Assembly: GCA_964605235.1 (NCBI GenBank) | Contig: CAZSBB010000034.1 | Location: 1 to 64,000 of the forward strand | Length of the DNA: 64,000 nucleotides | Source of the DNA: CAZSBB01 sp964605235 | GTDB lineage: Bacteria > Planctomycetota > Phycisphaerae > Phycisphaerales > Phycisphaeraceae | Direction of reading: 5' to 3' | In this document: positions 29,100 to 38,456 of the stretch, in pieces | Position numbering within the stretch: position 1 is the stretch's first letter | Layout: the number at the start of each line of letters is the position of its first letter | Position numbers and translations under genes: made by a program | The notes under the pieces: generated by a model | What the model was told of the DNA's origin: nothing | The model's input: only the letters and a program-made list of their open reading frames with translations | Database searches by the model: none

Positions 29100-29128
29100 T
29101 TAGCCCCCGGTGACTCACCGGGGGCTAA
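29100..29128. repeat. Near-perfect palindrome TTAGCCCCCGGTGA
   Basis: A 14-bp inverted repeat with a single central base (29100-29113 and 29115-29128). It lies just after the dehydrogenase stop and would form a strong hairpin. There is no T-run after it, so it fits an interspersed palindrome at least as well as an intrinsic terminator. Confidence 0.75.
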
Positions 29129-29165
29129 GTCAACATATCCGAATGTCAGCAAGGAACATCCCACC

Positions 29166-29966
29166 ATGCGCTACGCCTTCATGAGCTTTTCCACCCCGCA
29201 ACTCACCTTGGATGAAATCCTCGCCCAGGCGAAAAAGCTCGGTTACGTCGGCGTCGAGCCGCGGGCGCAGAGCAAGCACGCCCATGGCATTGAGTTCGAC
29301 GCCACCGCCGAGCAGCGCCGCACCATCCGCGCCAAGGCCCACGACGCCGGCATCGCCCTGTGCTGCCTGGCGGTGTCCTGCAACTACAGCGACCCGGCGA
29401 CCGTCAAACAGCACGTCGAGGACACCCGCAAAGCCATCGACCTCGCCGGCGACTGCGGCATCCCCCGGCTGCGCGTGTTCGGCGGCAAGTTGGGCGCGGG
29501 GCTGGATCGCGCCGCCGCCACCGCCCATGCCGCCGAGCACCTGACCCCGCTGATGCCCCTGGCGCAGCAGCGCGGCGTCACGCTGTGCCTCGAAACGCAT
29601 GACGACTGGTGCGACCCCGCCCATGTCGTCGCGTTGATCCAGGCTGTCAACCACCCGAACCTCGCGGTCAACTGGGACATCATGCACCCGGTGCGCGTGG
29701 CGAAGAAAACCATGGACGAAGCCTTCGCCACGCTCAAGCCCTACATCCGCCACGTGCACATTCACGATGGCGTCACCACCGCCGAGGGCAAGCTGAACAT
29801 GGTGCCCATCGGCATGGGTGCCATCGACCACGGCCGGGCGCTGACGCTGCTCAAATTACTCAACTACGACGGCTACGTCAGCGGCGAGTGGATCAACTGG
29901 GAACCGTGGGAAACCCACCTGCCGCGCGAACTGGCGAAGCTCAAGGAGCTGGAAAGCAGGGCGTGA
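29166..29966 (+). CDS. Sugar phosphate isomerase/epimerase, TIM-barrel type
   Basis: A 266-residue xylose-isomerase-like TIM-barrel protein. Putative metal ligands occur in LCLETHDDW (Glu/His/Asp), VNWDIMHPVR and HVHIHDGV, the usual pattern for this superfamily. An AAGGA site precedes the ATG. It follows the Gfo/Idh/MocA gene and may act on the product of that enzyme. The precise sugar is not indicated. Confidence 0.88.
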   Translation: MRYAFMSFSTPQLTLDEILAQAKKLGYVGVEPRAQSKHAHGIEFDATAEQRRTIRAKAHDAGIALCCLAVSCNYSDPATVKQHVEDTRKAIDLAGDCGIPRLRVFGGKLGAGLDRAAATAHAAEHLTPLMPLAQQRGVTLCLETHDDWCDPAHVVALIQAVNHPNLAVNWDIMHPVRVAKKTMDEAFATLKPYIRHVHIHDGVTTAEGKLNMVPIGMGAIDHGRALTLLKLLNYDGYVSGEWINWEPWETHLPRELAKLKELESRA

Positions 29967-29983
29967 ATCAGCGCCTGGGCCGC

Positions 29984-30044
29984 GGAAAAAAGGGGATAAG
30001 TACATTTATTTTGTAAAAATAAATGTACTTATCCCCTTTTTTCC
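29984..30044. repeat. Perfect 29-bp inverted repeat, GGGGATAAGTACATT family, copy 2
   Basis: Arms 29984-30012 and 30016-30044 are exact complements around the loop GTA. The arm shares AAGGGGATAAGTACATT with the element at 103-171, which is 30 kb away. It lies 18 bases after the isomerase stop and 84 bases before a small membrane-protein gene. Confidence 0.9.
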
Positions 30045-30127
30045 CGCTGGCGTCCGCTCCCGTGTTGCCCGGTGAAGGTTCGGGAGGGGGGACTGGACCC
30101 GGCGCGGATTGCCCGCTACGGTTGGGC

Positions 30128-30430
30128 ATGATGTGGCGCGAGTATCGCAATCAGGCGGGGGTGTGGATGGACCAGCAGGTGCGTCGCCAGACGGGTTTGC
30201 CCGCCTGGGTGACGTGGATTGCCCTGGCGGTGATGCTGTTCGTGGTGGCGCTGCCGGTGCTGATCATGCTGCTGCTGGCGGGGGTGCTGGGGGCGGTGGT
30301 GTTCGGGCTGCTGGCGCTGTGGGCGTGGGTGCTGCGGTTGTTCGCCGGGCTGCGCATGGGCTCGCAGGGTCCTCTGGATGAAGCGGGCCGGCGGAACGTG
30401 CGCGTCATTACCCCTCGCGAGGAAATCTGA
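30128..30430 (+). CDS. Small hypothetical membrane protein
   Basis: About 100 residues from ATG 30128; a second ATG follows at 30131. A central hydrophobic stretch of about 45 residues (VTWIALAVMLFVVALPVL and onward) should form two membrane helices. Both ends are basic and soluble. No family was recognised. The upstream palindrome at 29984-30044 and the downstream MscS gene, starting 89 bases later, are its neighbours. Confidence 0.55.
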   Translation: MMWREYRNQAGVWMDQQVRRQTGLPAWVTWIALAVMLFVVALPVLIMLLLAGVLGAVVFGLLALWAWVLRLFAGLRMGSQGPLDEAGRRNVRVITPREEI

Positions 30431-30519
30431 CTCAAACCATAGCCGGGCTATACTGCTGGGCGTCGACCCGAAGGTCGGCGGGGATTCTTTTTTTCAATTG
30501 GTGATGGGAGCGCGCGGTG

Positions 30520-32310
30520 ATGCGACCGAGGGCGATGACTTGGCGAATGGGATTGCACGTATGGTTGCTGACGGCGTTGCTGGCGCTGACGCCCTGTGCC
30601 GCGCAGCAGGCAACGGAAGCGCCCGCCGCGAGCGCGCCGCCGACCAGCGCGGCCGCGCCAGCGACGGACAGTGCCGCCGCCCCGCCGGCGTGGAACGGGC
30701 AGAGCAGTCCGCGGGCCACGATGTTCACCTTTCTGCAGGCGATGAGTGAGCGCACGCCGGCGTTTCCCGTGGACGGGGTTGCCTTCCGCAAGGTGCGCGC
30801 CTGTTTTCCCGCCGCGGCCAAGGATGCCCAGGTCCGCGCTGCTGCGCTGCATCTGCTGCAGGTGATTGACCAGTTGGGCAAGGTGGAGGAAACCGATTTG
30901 CCCGGCGCGGATGAACTCGCCCTGTCGCAGCAGCAGCGGTTCACGTTTTTCCCGGTTGCCGGCGTGCATGACTGGGTGTATGCCGAGCTCAAGGGTTTTG
31001 GACGCTGGCCGGAGGGCTCGATCGAGTTGATCCAGACCGCCGAGGCCCAGTGGGTGTTTTCCCCCGGCACGCTGGCGGGCATTGAGGTGTTGGCGCAGAG
31101 CATGGCGCCGCTTCCGCCGCGCTACACGGCGCCGCAGCGCAGCGTGCAGCAGGCGGGCCGGCTGGTCGCGCTGGTCGGGCCCACCTTTGCCCACACGCAC
31201 CTGTGGCAGTGGGGGGCGTTGCTGGCGGCGATCTTCGGGGGCCTGCTGCTGGGCAAGCTGATTTCCAGCGGGTTGCGCCGCGCCTCGGATCGCGCCCAGC
31301 AGCAGGACAAACAGACCCGCGCGGTCATCTGCCGCACCGCCGCCAGCCCGCTGAGCCTGGCGCTGCTGACGGTGGGCCTGAGCGTGGGACTTTCCTTCAT
31401 TCATCAGGATGAAGCGCTGACGCAGTTCATTCAGCGCGTGCTGGCGCTGCTGTTCCTGATCAGCATCGGCTGGTTCGCCTACAACCTGATCGACCTGGTG
31501 GACATCCTGCTGACCCGCCTGACCGCCAAAACCGAGAGCAAGCTCGACGACATGATCGTCCCGCTGATCCGCAAAACCCTGCGGATTTTCCTGGTCATCG
31601 TCTTCACCCTGGTGGTGCTGCAGAACGTCTTCGAGATGAACATCACCGGCTTCCTCGCCAGTCTGGGCATCGCCGGCCTGGCGATCTCGCTGGCGGCGCA
31701 GGATTCGGTGAAAAACCTCTTCGGCTCGCTGACGGTGTTCTTCGACAAGCCGTTCCTCATCGGCGACCGCATCAAGTTCGACGGGACCGACGGCATCGTC
31801 GAGGAGATCGGCTTCCGCTCCACGCGCATCCGCACGCTCGAAGGCCATCTCGTCACCGTGCCCAACATGAAATTCATCGACGGCTCGGTGGAGAACGTGG
31901 CCGCCCGTCCCAGCATTCGCCGCATTCTGGACGTGACCATCACCTACGACACCCCGCTGGAGAAAATCCAGGAAGGCGTGCAGATTCTGCGGAACCTGCT
32001 GGCGGAAGCGGAGATTGCCGCGCCGTTCGATCTGGAGAACCTGCCGCCGCGGGTGTACTTCAATGACTACAACGCCGCGAGCCTGAACCTGCGGGTGATC
32101 TACTGGTACACGCTGGCGGACGGCCGGGACTACTGGGGCTTTCTCGCCCACAGCGAAGCATTCAACCTCAAGCTGTTCGACGCTTACGCCAAAGCCGGCA
32201 TCGAGTTCGCGTTCCCCACCCAGACGCTGTATCTGGCGGGCGATCCCAATCGGCCGCTGAATGTGGGCGTGCCGCAACTCAAGGGCGGCGAGGGGCGCGC
32301 TTACACCTAG
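30520..32310 (+). CDS. MscS-family mechanosensitive channel
   Basis: Inner-membrane channel that opens under membrane tension, 596 residues. It has a signal-like N-terminus (LHVWLLTALLALTPCAA) and a ~200-residue extracytoplasmic domain. At least four membrane helices follow, ending in the pore helix GFLASLGIAGLAISLAAQDSVKN, the best signature of the family. The beta domain (GDRIKFDGTDGIVEEIG) and a C-terminal alpha/beta domain come next. ATG 30520 is chosen over GTG 30517, with a GGGAG site upstream. It is large for MscS and resembles multi-domain planctomycete channels. Confidence 0.92.
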   Translation: MRPRAMTWRMGLHVWLLTALLALTPCAAQQATEAPAASAPPTSAAAPATDSAAAPPAWNGQSSPRATMFTFLQAMSERTPAFPVDGVAFRKVRACFPAAAKDAQVRAAALHLLQVIDQLGKVEETDLPGADELALSQQQRFTFFPVAGVHDWVYAELKGFGRWPEGSIELIQTAEAQWVFSPGTLAGIEVLAQSMAPLPPRYTAPQRSVQQAGRLVALVGPTFAHTHLWQWGALLAAIFGGLLLGKLISSGLRRASDRAQQQDKQTRAVICRTAASPLSLALLTVGLSVGLSFIHQDEALTQFIQRVLALLFLISIGWFAYNLIDLVDILLTRLTAKTESKLDDMIVPLIRKTLRIFLVIVFTLVVLQNVFEMNITGFLASLGIAGLAISLAAQDSVKNLFGSLTVFFDKPFLIGDRIKFDGTDGIVEEIGFRSTRIRTLEGHLVTVPNMKFIDGSVENVAARPSIRRILDVTITYDTPLEKIQEGVQILRNLLAEAEIAAPFDLENLPPRVYFNDYNAASLNLRVIYWYTLADGRDYWGFLAHSEAFNLKLFDAYAKAGIEFAFPTQTLYLAGDPNRPLNVGVPQLKGGEGRAYT

Positions 32311-32330
32311 ACATCATTTCACCAGCGCAG

Positions 32331-32446
32331 TAACCACAGAGCCACAGAGAGCACCGAGCAATGCGCACAGAGACTGACTGGAAAATCAGGGCATCAGTCC
32401 TCCGCTCCTGTTTTCACTCGGTGTCCTCTGTGGCTCAGTGGTGAAG
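32331..32446. repeat. CACAGAG-type inverted repeat element, copy 2
   Basis: Left arm 32331-32358 (TAACCACAGAGCCACAGAGA and onward) and right arm 32418-32446 are imperfect reverse complements, flanking about 60 bases of filler that differ from the copy at 3153-3272. It fills the gap between the convergent MscS and lyase-like genes. Confidence 0.85.
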
Positions 32447-32453
32447 CTGCTTT

Positions 32454-35400
32454 TCACTCCGTCACGCGGGTGATTTTCTGCTGATGCGGGCGAATCTGGT
32501 AGCGCAGCGTATGCGACTGACCCGCGCGCCAGGCGGTGGGCAGCGGCAGGTTGAATGAGCCCACCGGCGGGCCGGGGTTGGCGTAGGTGAACGGCCGCCC
32601 CAGCCGGAAGGTGTGCGCCTGCTCGAACACGAGCGTCGCGCCCTGGCCGGCTTCATTGCTCAGGTCCACCGCGCGGAAGGTCGCCTGCTGCTCGGGCGCG
32701 AAGGTGGTGTTGACGTATTCCGCGTACAGCGGTTGCCCCGGCGTTGGTCGGCCGTGGTACTTGAGCGTCGGCTGCGGCGTGAAGGGGCTGGCGGTCTGGA
32801 GGTCTGCGCCATACAGCGTGATGACGCGCGGCTCAGACACGTAGGGAATCGCTTCATACAGTTCCGCCAACTCCACAGCAGCGGTGGCGGTGACGGTCAC
32901 TTCAACGTCAATCCGTTCGTCACCCAGATGCACCACGCGGCGCACCACCAGCGGGGCGAACTCCAACTCGGCGGTGCGGGTGTAGACCTTGCCCGCTTCG
33001 TCAAAGGTGGCAAAGGGCGTGGAATAACCCTCGGCGATGTTGACTGCCGCCAGCGGGTCCGTGCTCCTGGCGAAGGGTTGCTTTGTGCGGCCCCAGACTT
33101 CATTGGCGTAAAACACGTCCTGGTTGCTGCCCAGCAGCACCGGGCCCACGCCGCGCACGAACACGGTGGACAAACCGGCGGCTTTGGTGGTCTTGCGCCC
33201 GAATGCACCGTAGCCCCCGCTGGCGAAGCCGGTGTAATCCCAGTGGCCGTCCTGGGCTTCGAGTCCGGCGACATACGGCCACGCCGCCTGGGCGCTGCCG
33301 GCGTAGATCACGCTGTAGTAGCCGGGCGTGTTGATGAAATAGAACTCGCGGTCCACGCTGCGCAAGAACGGCTGCGTCTCCAGCGCCGGCCAGACTTCGC
33401 CTGCGGCGGGTTGCCCCATCCACAACCGGGCGTAGGGAACCGTCGCCTTCACGTTCTCGTCGTCGCGCGGCAGGCCGCATTTGTGGGTGTAGTAGCGCGT
33501 GCGGTGATTGAAGTCCGTCGGCGAGCAGATTTCCCCCAGCAGATCGGTGGTCATCACCCCGTGCTCCGGCAGGCTCAGGTGGGTCTTGATGACGTAGTAA
33601 TCCTTCCACCAGTCCAGCACGCCCGGCTCAGGATAGCGTGCGAAAATCGCCCCGATGTGGCTCTCCTGCTCGATCTGATATTCGCTTTCCCAGCCGCTGC
33701 CGTCGGTGAGATAGCCGCCCCCGACGCGCCCGACATTGGCGCTGCGGCCGTAGCCGGCGCGGCTGCGTCCGATCTGCGGGTCGGCGTCCGGTTCGCCGCG
33801 GCCGAAGTACCCGCGCGTGGTCATCACCTGCAATTGCTGGCGGATGTCGTCGGCGATCCACTGGTCATGTGTGAGCCGCTGCACGATATCCATGCCGCGC
33901 AGCAGGTACGCCCATTGGTTGCTCACTTCCGCCACCTGCACGTTGGCGCGCGCCAGCGCCCAGAGGCGATAACCCTGCAGCAAGCCGGCCCAGATGTCAT
34001 CGCCCAGCACCTCGCGGTAGGCCTCCTGGTAGGGAATGAACTGGCCGATCCAGTACGCCTCGATGCCCAGACCGAACCAGGAATGCCGCGCGCCAGGCAT
34101 GAGCGGCAGATTGTCGGTGGTGATCGGCTGCTCGCCGCCGTAGGGCGTCCACATGAAATGCGGCATGGAGCGCGTCATCTCGGTGAAGCCGCGCACGACG
34201 ATTCGCCGCGCCAGCGCCGGCTGGTGGTGGAACGGATTGTCCGCATGTGCCAGGCCGAACAGATGCACCACGGTCATGAGCGTGTCGAAGTCGGCTTTGA
34301 CGAAATGGCCATAGGTCGGACTGGCAGGGTCCAGGTCCTGATTCGCCAGCAGGTCGGCCAGGGTGGTTTTGCCCGTGAAGCCGCGCATCTGAATGCCGTT
34401 GGTTCGGAACGCATTAGCGAGCGCCGGCGTGGGCTGCCAGTGCGCTGCGTCGAGTTCGGCCGGCAGCGCCAGGTCCTCGGGTTTCAGATTGTCGATCCAC
34501 TGGTTGAGCTGGCGCTGGAAGGCGAAGACCGTGACCCGCCCCTGGGCGTCGGTCTGCGTGCCGCCGCGCAGCCGCCGGGCGCTGTCGGCAGTGGAACACA
34601 GCACCGCCGGCAGGCCGAAGAACGACAGGCACGCGCCCGTGGTGTCGCCGGTGACGCGCAGCCGATACACCGCATCGGGCTTCAGCGGCTTGACCACCGC
34701 GTTGCGGGCAAACGTGCGCGCCTCCGGTGTACGGGCTAGTTCCGCGCCGGTTTCATCGAACAGCTTCAATTGCCAGTTGAACGGCGCGATTTCCTCCGTG
34801 AGCGTGAAGCTGACGTTGACGGTATTGCCCGGCGCGTACAGGTAAGCGTCGGCAAAGCGATCCTGGTGGACGTAAAACGGCCCGGGCCCGCAATGCACGC
34901 CCAGCGTCAGGTCGCGGGAAGCATCAATTGACAACCAGGTGTCCCAGGTGGCGTGGACGAACACGCGGTACAAGCCCTTGCCGGCCGCGGGCACCGGCAG
35001 CGTCACCGCCCGGGCGGCGAGCTGTTCAGGGTGGTCAAGGCAGGGCGAGCGCTGCTTGTGAGGCGGGACGCCCCCGGGGCTGAACAGGCGATGGTACGCG
35101 CGGTAGCGCAGGTCCTGCCCGACGTCGTAAATGCCGTCGCGGTAGCGTTCATCGCCGCTGACCACGCCGTCGTCCGCCACGCGCTGATGCAGCAGGATTT
35201 CATCGTTGGGGCCGATGACGGCAAAGAAAATATCGCGCGGCCCCTGGATGTAGGTGTTCATGTCGCGCAGCGTGAAATGCAGCGCAAAGCCGTCCCCTTG
35301 TTCGTCCTGCAAGAGGAAAATCATCTGCTCCCGCGGCCGCCACAGCACGTCGGGACTGAGCCAGGGATCGCGCGCCGGCGTCGGCGCAGCACGCGCCAGA

Positions 35401-35456
35401 GCCGCTGACCAGACCATCCCCAGCAACGCTGTCAGCACCATCGCAGTGGAACGCAT
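32454..35456 (-). CDS. Large secreted protein, putative polysaccharide lyase-like family, paralogue A
   Basis: A 1000-residue protein with a signal peptide (MRSTAMVLTALLGMVWSAAL; ATG 35456 chosen). Order seen: an N-terminal beta domain (to about 320), a helical middle with many aromatic residues (about 330-650) that could be an alpha/alpha toroid, and a C-terminal beta region with FINTPGYYSVIYAG and RGVGPVLLGSNQ. The same landmarks occur in the protein at 45457-48300, so the two are paralogues. Overall shape resembles toroid-plus-beta-sandwich polysaccharide lyases, but no named family or catalytic residue was recognised. A possible operator lies 41 bases upstream. Confidence 0.75.
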   Translation of the reverse strand: MRSTAMVLTALLGMVWSAALARAAPTPARDPWLSPDVLWRPREQMIFLLQDEQGDGFALHFTLRDMNTYIQGPRDIFFAVIGPNDEILLHQRVADDGVVSGDERYRDGIYDVGQDLRYRAYHRLFSPGGVPPHKQRSPCLDHPEQLAARAVTLPVPAAGKGLYRVFVHATWDTWLSIDASRDLTLGVHCGPGPFYVHQDRFADAYLYAPGNTVNVSFTLTEEIAPFNWQLKLFDETGAELARTPEARTFARNAVVKPLKPDAVYRLRVTGDTTGACLSFFGLPAVLCSTADSARRLRGGTQTDAQGRVTVFAFQRQLNQWIDNLKPEDLALPAELDAAHWQPTPALANAFRTNGIQMRGFTGKTTLADLLANQDLDPASPTYGHFVKADFDTLMTVVHLFGLAHADNPFHHQPALARRIVVRGFTEMTRSMPHFMWTPYGGEQPITTDNLPLMPGARHSWFGLGIEAYWIGQFIPYQEAYREVLGDDIWAGLLQGYRLWALARANVQVAEVSNQWAYLLRGMDIVQRLTHDQWIADDIRQQLQVMTTRGYFGRGEPDADPQIGRSRAGYGRSANVGRVGGGYLTDGSGWESEYQIEQESHIGAIFARYPEPGVLDWWKDYYVIKTHLSLPEHGVMTTDLLGEICSPTDFNHRTRYYTHKCGLPRDDENVKATVPYARLWMGQPAAGEVWPALETQPFLRSVDREFYFINTPGYYSVIYAGSAQAAWPYVAGLEAQDGHWDYTGFASGGYGAFGRKTTKAAGLSTVFVRGVGPVLLGSNQDVFYANEVWGRTKQPFARSTDPLAAVNIAEGYSTPFATFDEAGKVYTRTAELEFAPLVVRRVVHLGDERIDVEVTVTATAAVELAELYEAIPYVSEPRVITLYGADLQTASPFTPQPTLKYHGRPTPGQPLYAEYVNTTFAPEQQATFRAVDLSNEAGQGATLVFEQAHTFRLGRPFTYANPGPPVGSFNLPLPTAWRAGQSHTLRYQIRPHQQKITRVTE

Positions 35457-35496
35457 CAGAACCAAACTCCAGGAAATGAGACCGGCGGAATCCGGT

Positions 35497-35523
35497 TGGT
35501 AAATTAACAATACTCATTTACCA
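35497..35523. promoter_or_regulatory. Candidate operator upstream of lyase-like paralogue A
   Basis: TGGTAAAT at 35497-35504 and ATTTACCA at 35516-35523 form an 8-bp inverted repeat with an 11-base spacer. The right half overlaps ATACTCATTTAC at 35510-35521, nearly the same 12-mer as one in front of the regulator gene at 51980-53161 (minus-strand sequence of 53184-53195). The region is AT-rich and within 41-67 bases of the start codon. Binding is an inference. Confidence 0.4.
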
Positions 35524-35617
35524 GCAGTGGATCAATGGCAGACCAGCCCGGAGCAGCAGACGCACGGGAATGAGGTGCTGCGGAACGCCAGGGGTTGCTG
35601 GACCAGTTCCGCGGGGC

Positions 35618-36481
35618 TCAGCGCGCGCCCAGGCGCAGCGCTCCCTGGGCCGTTGGGCAGGAGACGGTGGCGACGTGGACCGACGGCGTCAGCCAGGCGG
35701 CGACGAACTGGCCGGGGACCAGGGCCGCGAGTCGGCCGCGGTGGTCGATGATGAATCCGTGGCCGGGGTGAAAGTAGTCGATGGCTGGGCCATAGCCCGC
35801 CTGGTTGCAGAATGCCAGCGTCAGCTGATGTTCAGCGGCCGTCAGCAGCGCCTGGCCGGGAAGACACACGGACTGCATTCGGTCGAGGTAGTCCTGGCGT
35901 CGTCGAGGGTCCAGCAGATCTTTCGGCTTAAAGGCGCGTGCCGCGCTGCCGAGTCCTGCCGTCGGAGCCAGCACGACCTGGCACCCGTCCTGCTTCAACT
36001 GGCCATGGACTTCGGGGATGCCGTTGTCGGCGCAGATGAGGATGGCGAAACAGACGCCACGATAATGCCAGCACCGGATGCCCTGGCCATCGCTGGTGAC
36101 GTGACCGGCGGCGCGCTCCTGATCGACGATGTTCTGCTTTCGCTGGATCATCCGTTGACCGTTGGGCAGAAAGACCACGGCGGTGTTGTGAACGGCGCTG
36201 GCTGTCCGTTCGTGCAGTCCCGCGACGATCGCCAGGTTCAGCCTGGACGCCGCCTGCTCCAGCGCTTTGAGGCGCGGGTCCTCCAGCGTCAGCGCGGCGG
36301 ACACGCCCAGGGTTCCAAGGTCATAGCCGGTGATGCCCGCTTCGGAGAAGAGCGCGATTTCCGCGCCCTGCTCCGCCGCCCGCTCCAGCAGCGGCGTCAT
36401 GGCGGCGAGATTGGCTTCCACCTCGCCGGGCTTCACCAGCGGCAGGCACACCGCAATGCTGATCTGACCGGCTTCGCTCAT
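35618..36481 (-). CDS. Nitrilase-superfamily carbon-nitrogen hydrolase
   Basis: Amidase-type hydrolase, 287 residues, cytoplasmic. The Glu-Lys-Cys triad is visible as Glu47 in LFSEAGITGY, Lys115 in QRKQNI and Cys150 in ILICADNGIPE. It is the last gene of a four-gene operon (kinase, polyol dehydrogenase, SDR, this gene), joined by 4-base ATGA overlaps. Its place suggests removal of an amide group from a sugar-derived compound, but this is an inference from position only. Confidence 0.88.
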   Translation of the reverse strand: MSEAGQISIAVCLPLVKPGEVEANLAAMTPLLERAAEQGAEIALFSEAGITGYDLGTLGVSAALTLEDPRLKALEQAASRLNLAIVAGLHERTASAVHNTAVVFLPNGQRMIQRKQNIVDQERAAGHVTSDGQGIRCWHYRGVCFAILICADNGIPEVHGQLKQDGCQVVLAPTAGLGSAARAFKPKDLLDPRRRQDYLDRMQSVCLPGQALLTAAEHQLTLAFCNQAGYGPAIDYFHPGHGFIIDHRGRLAALVPGQFVAAWLTPSVHVATVSCPTAQGALRLGAR

Positions 36482-37245
36482 TGCATCACCTTCCCGCCGT
36501 CGACCACAAGGTTCTGCCCGGTGACGCCCGACGCCAGTGACGACAGCAGGAACAGCACCGCGGGCGTGACATCACTGGCGGTCATGAGTCGCTTGAGGCA
36601 TTGGGCATTGAGCAGATCGCGCTGGTCCTGTTCACTGACGTACAGGCGCAGCTGTTTTTCGGTCATGATCCAGCCGGGGCTGACGACATTGACGCGGATG
36701 CCGTCGGGTCCCAGTTCGCGCGCCAGGGACCGGGCGAAGCCGATGATGCCGCTCTTGCTGGCGTTGTAGAGCGTGAAGGGCGTCAGGCCGAGCATGTAAT
36801 TGGTGGTGCAGAGATTGACGATCGCTTTGCCGGAGCCGGCGCGGAGCAGCGGCAGCGCAGCCTGCGTCACGGTGAACATGGGCCGAAGGTTGATCGCCAG
36901 CATCCGCTCGAACTGGGCCTCGGTGGCGTGCTCGAAATCGATGCGGGCGTCGTCGGCGGCGTTGTTGACCAGGTAATCCAGTCGGCCGGTCGCCGCGGCG
37001 ATCTGCTGGACCAGCGCCCGGCTCTGGGCGGAATCCGTGAGATCGGTCTGGATGAATCGCAGCCGCTGCGGGCAGGCTTCGACGGCCGCGCGGCCCTTCT
37101 CGGCATCGCGCCCGCAGACGTACGTCACGGCGCCCGCCTGCGCCAGGGTGGTCGCCAGGTGCAGGCCGATGCCGTCGGTGCCGCCGGTGACCAGTGCCAC
37201 CCGATCGGTGAACTGCGCGGTCAGATTGAAGTCAGCCAGATTCAT
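36478..37245 (-). CDS. Short-chain dehydrogenase/reductase
   Basis: A 255-residue SDR enzyme. The cofactor loop TGGTDGIG is at 20-27, NNAA at 94-97, and the catalytic pair Tyr160 and Lys164 in YNASK. The usual catalytic serine about 13 residues before the Tyr reads Thr (CTTN at 146-149), an unusual but possibly workable change. The C-terminal TGQNLVVDGG is typical. It overlaps its neighbours by 4 bases on both sides and probably oxidises a sugar or sugar alcohol in the pathway. Confidence 0.9.
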   Translation of the reverse strand: MNLADFNLTAQFTDRVALVTGGTDGIGLHLATTLAQAGAVTYVCGRDAEKGRAAVEACPQRLRFIQTDLTDSAQSRALVQQIAAATGRLDYLVNNAADDARIDFEHATEAQFERMLAINLRPMFTVTQAALPLLRAGSGKAIVNLCTTNYMLGLTPFTLYNASKSGIIGFARSLARELGPDGIRVNVVSPGWIMTEKQLRLYVSEQDQRDLLNAQCLKRLMTASDVTPAVLFLLSSLASGVTGQNLVVDGGKVMQ

Positions 37246-38456
37246 GCCGTCACCAGCCGCACCCCACGGGTATTGTAGGCCGCCAGCGCCGGAACCTGCT
37301 CCCTGACGAGTTGCGCCAGCGGCGAGTCGGGCTCAAGCGCACAGAACTGCCGCAGTGCCGCGCACAGTCCCTCCCGCGCCAGCACCTGCTGCACCTCAAG
37401 CGTGCCCGGATCATCGCTGCCGGCATAGTGCAGGGCGGCGGCGATCGCCAGCGCCAGGTGGCGCGGTTGCACGCCATGCTTCACCGCGAGATTGGCCGGG
37501 CCCAGCAAGCGGTCCTGGGGCGACAATTTCCGGCGCGAATCCCGGCAGTTGCGTTCGATGGTGTCCGCGATGCGGCGATCCTGGTATTTCTCCAGCGCCA
37601 TCGCCTGCAGATTCGCCTGCTCCTGACGGTCGAACCCGAACTCACGAATCAACGCTTCGCCGCTCTCGGCGTAGACCTGCCGCGTCACTTCGAGAATCCG
37701 CGGATCATGGGCGGCGTCGGCGAGCATGTCGGCTCCGCCCAGCCACCCCAGAAAACTGATGATCGCGTTGGAGCAGTTGTAGGTGTAGACCTTGCGCGTC
37801 AACTCGAAACGAAAGTTACGGCGCAGCGCCAGCCCCTGAATCTCCGGCGGCTGGCCGCGGAACGCCTCGGCGTCGCAGGGCAGCACCCACCAGTCCTGCA
37901 CCTGCACCGCCAACGGGTCCGCAGCCCGCTGTTCGGGCGTCGGCTCGATGCAGGAGCGCAGCACCTGCGTCTCGGCGATGCCCAGATGTGCCCGGCTCCA
38001 GGTCAACAGGTCGGGTTCCGTCAACTGCTGTTCGATCGTGCCGCGGAGGATGGCGGCGGGATCTTTGTAGTTCTCGCAGATGATGATGTTCACGTCGCCG
38101 CGCGCGCCTTGCTGATGCCGCAGCAGAAGTCCGCGCGCCATGGCGGCGCCGACAGCGCCCAGGTTGGCGCCGCCGGCCGCGGTGAAGATGAGCTGGTGTT
38201 CCGCCACCGCCTGGGCGAGCGCATCCGTTTCCGCCAGCGAAAGGGCGGTGTAGCCGGCGATGGTCGCGTCCTTCTCCGGCGCGCCCAGAACTTTGACGCC
38301 ATACGCCCCCCGGGACTGCAGCAAAGCCACCAGTTCGGCGCTGGCGTCCACAAAGGTGATGCGCCAGCCGCTGAGCGTCAGCAGATGGCCCAGGAATCCC
38401 CGGCCGATCTTGCCGGCTCCGAATATCAACGCCTGTTTCCGGGCAGTGCTCATCAC
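37242..38456 (-). CDS. Mannitol-1-phosphate dehydrogenase-like polyol dehydrogenase
   Basis: NAD-dependent polyol or polyol-phosphate dehydrogenase, 404 residues. The N-terminus has FGAGKIGRGFLGH, the MtlD-type nucleotide loop. KVYTYNCSNAIISFLG carries a likely catalytic lysine. The C-terminal half is helical, as in long-chain mannitol dehydrogenases. Adjacent to a carbohydrate kinase, with which it overlaps by 4 bases, it may act on the phosphorylated product. No other phosphotransferase-system gene is nearby. Confidence 0.87.
   Translation of the reverse strand: MMSTARKQALIFGAGKIGRGFLGHLLTLSGWRITFVDASAELVALLQSRGAYGVKVLGAPEKDATIAGYTALSLAETDALAQAVAEHQLIFTAAGGANLGAVGAAMARGLLLRHQQGARGDVNIIICENYKDPAAILRGTIEQQLTEPDLLTWSRAHLGIAETQVLRSCIEPTPEQRAADPLAVQVQDWWVLPCDAEAFRGQPPEIQGLALRRNFRFELTRKVYTYNCSNAIISFLGWLGGADMLADAAHDPRILEVTRQVYAESGEALIREFGFDRQEQANLQAMALEKYQDRRIADTIERNCRDSRRKLSPQDRLLGPANLAVKHGVQPRHLALAIAAALHYAGSDDPGTLEVQQVLAREGLCAALRQFCALEPDSPLAQLVREQVPALAAYNTRGVRLVTA

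Noticed and set aside
30023..30127. Upstream extension of the small membrane protein to 30023
   Set aside because: The extension would be translated from inside the right arm of the palindrome and has no ribosome site; ATG 30128 gives a normal membrane protein.
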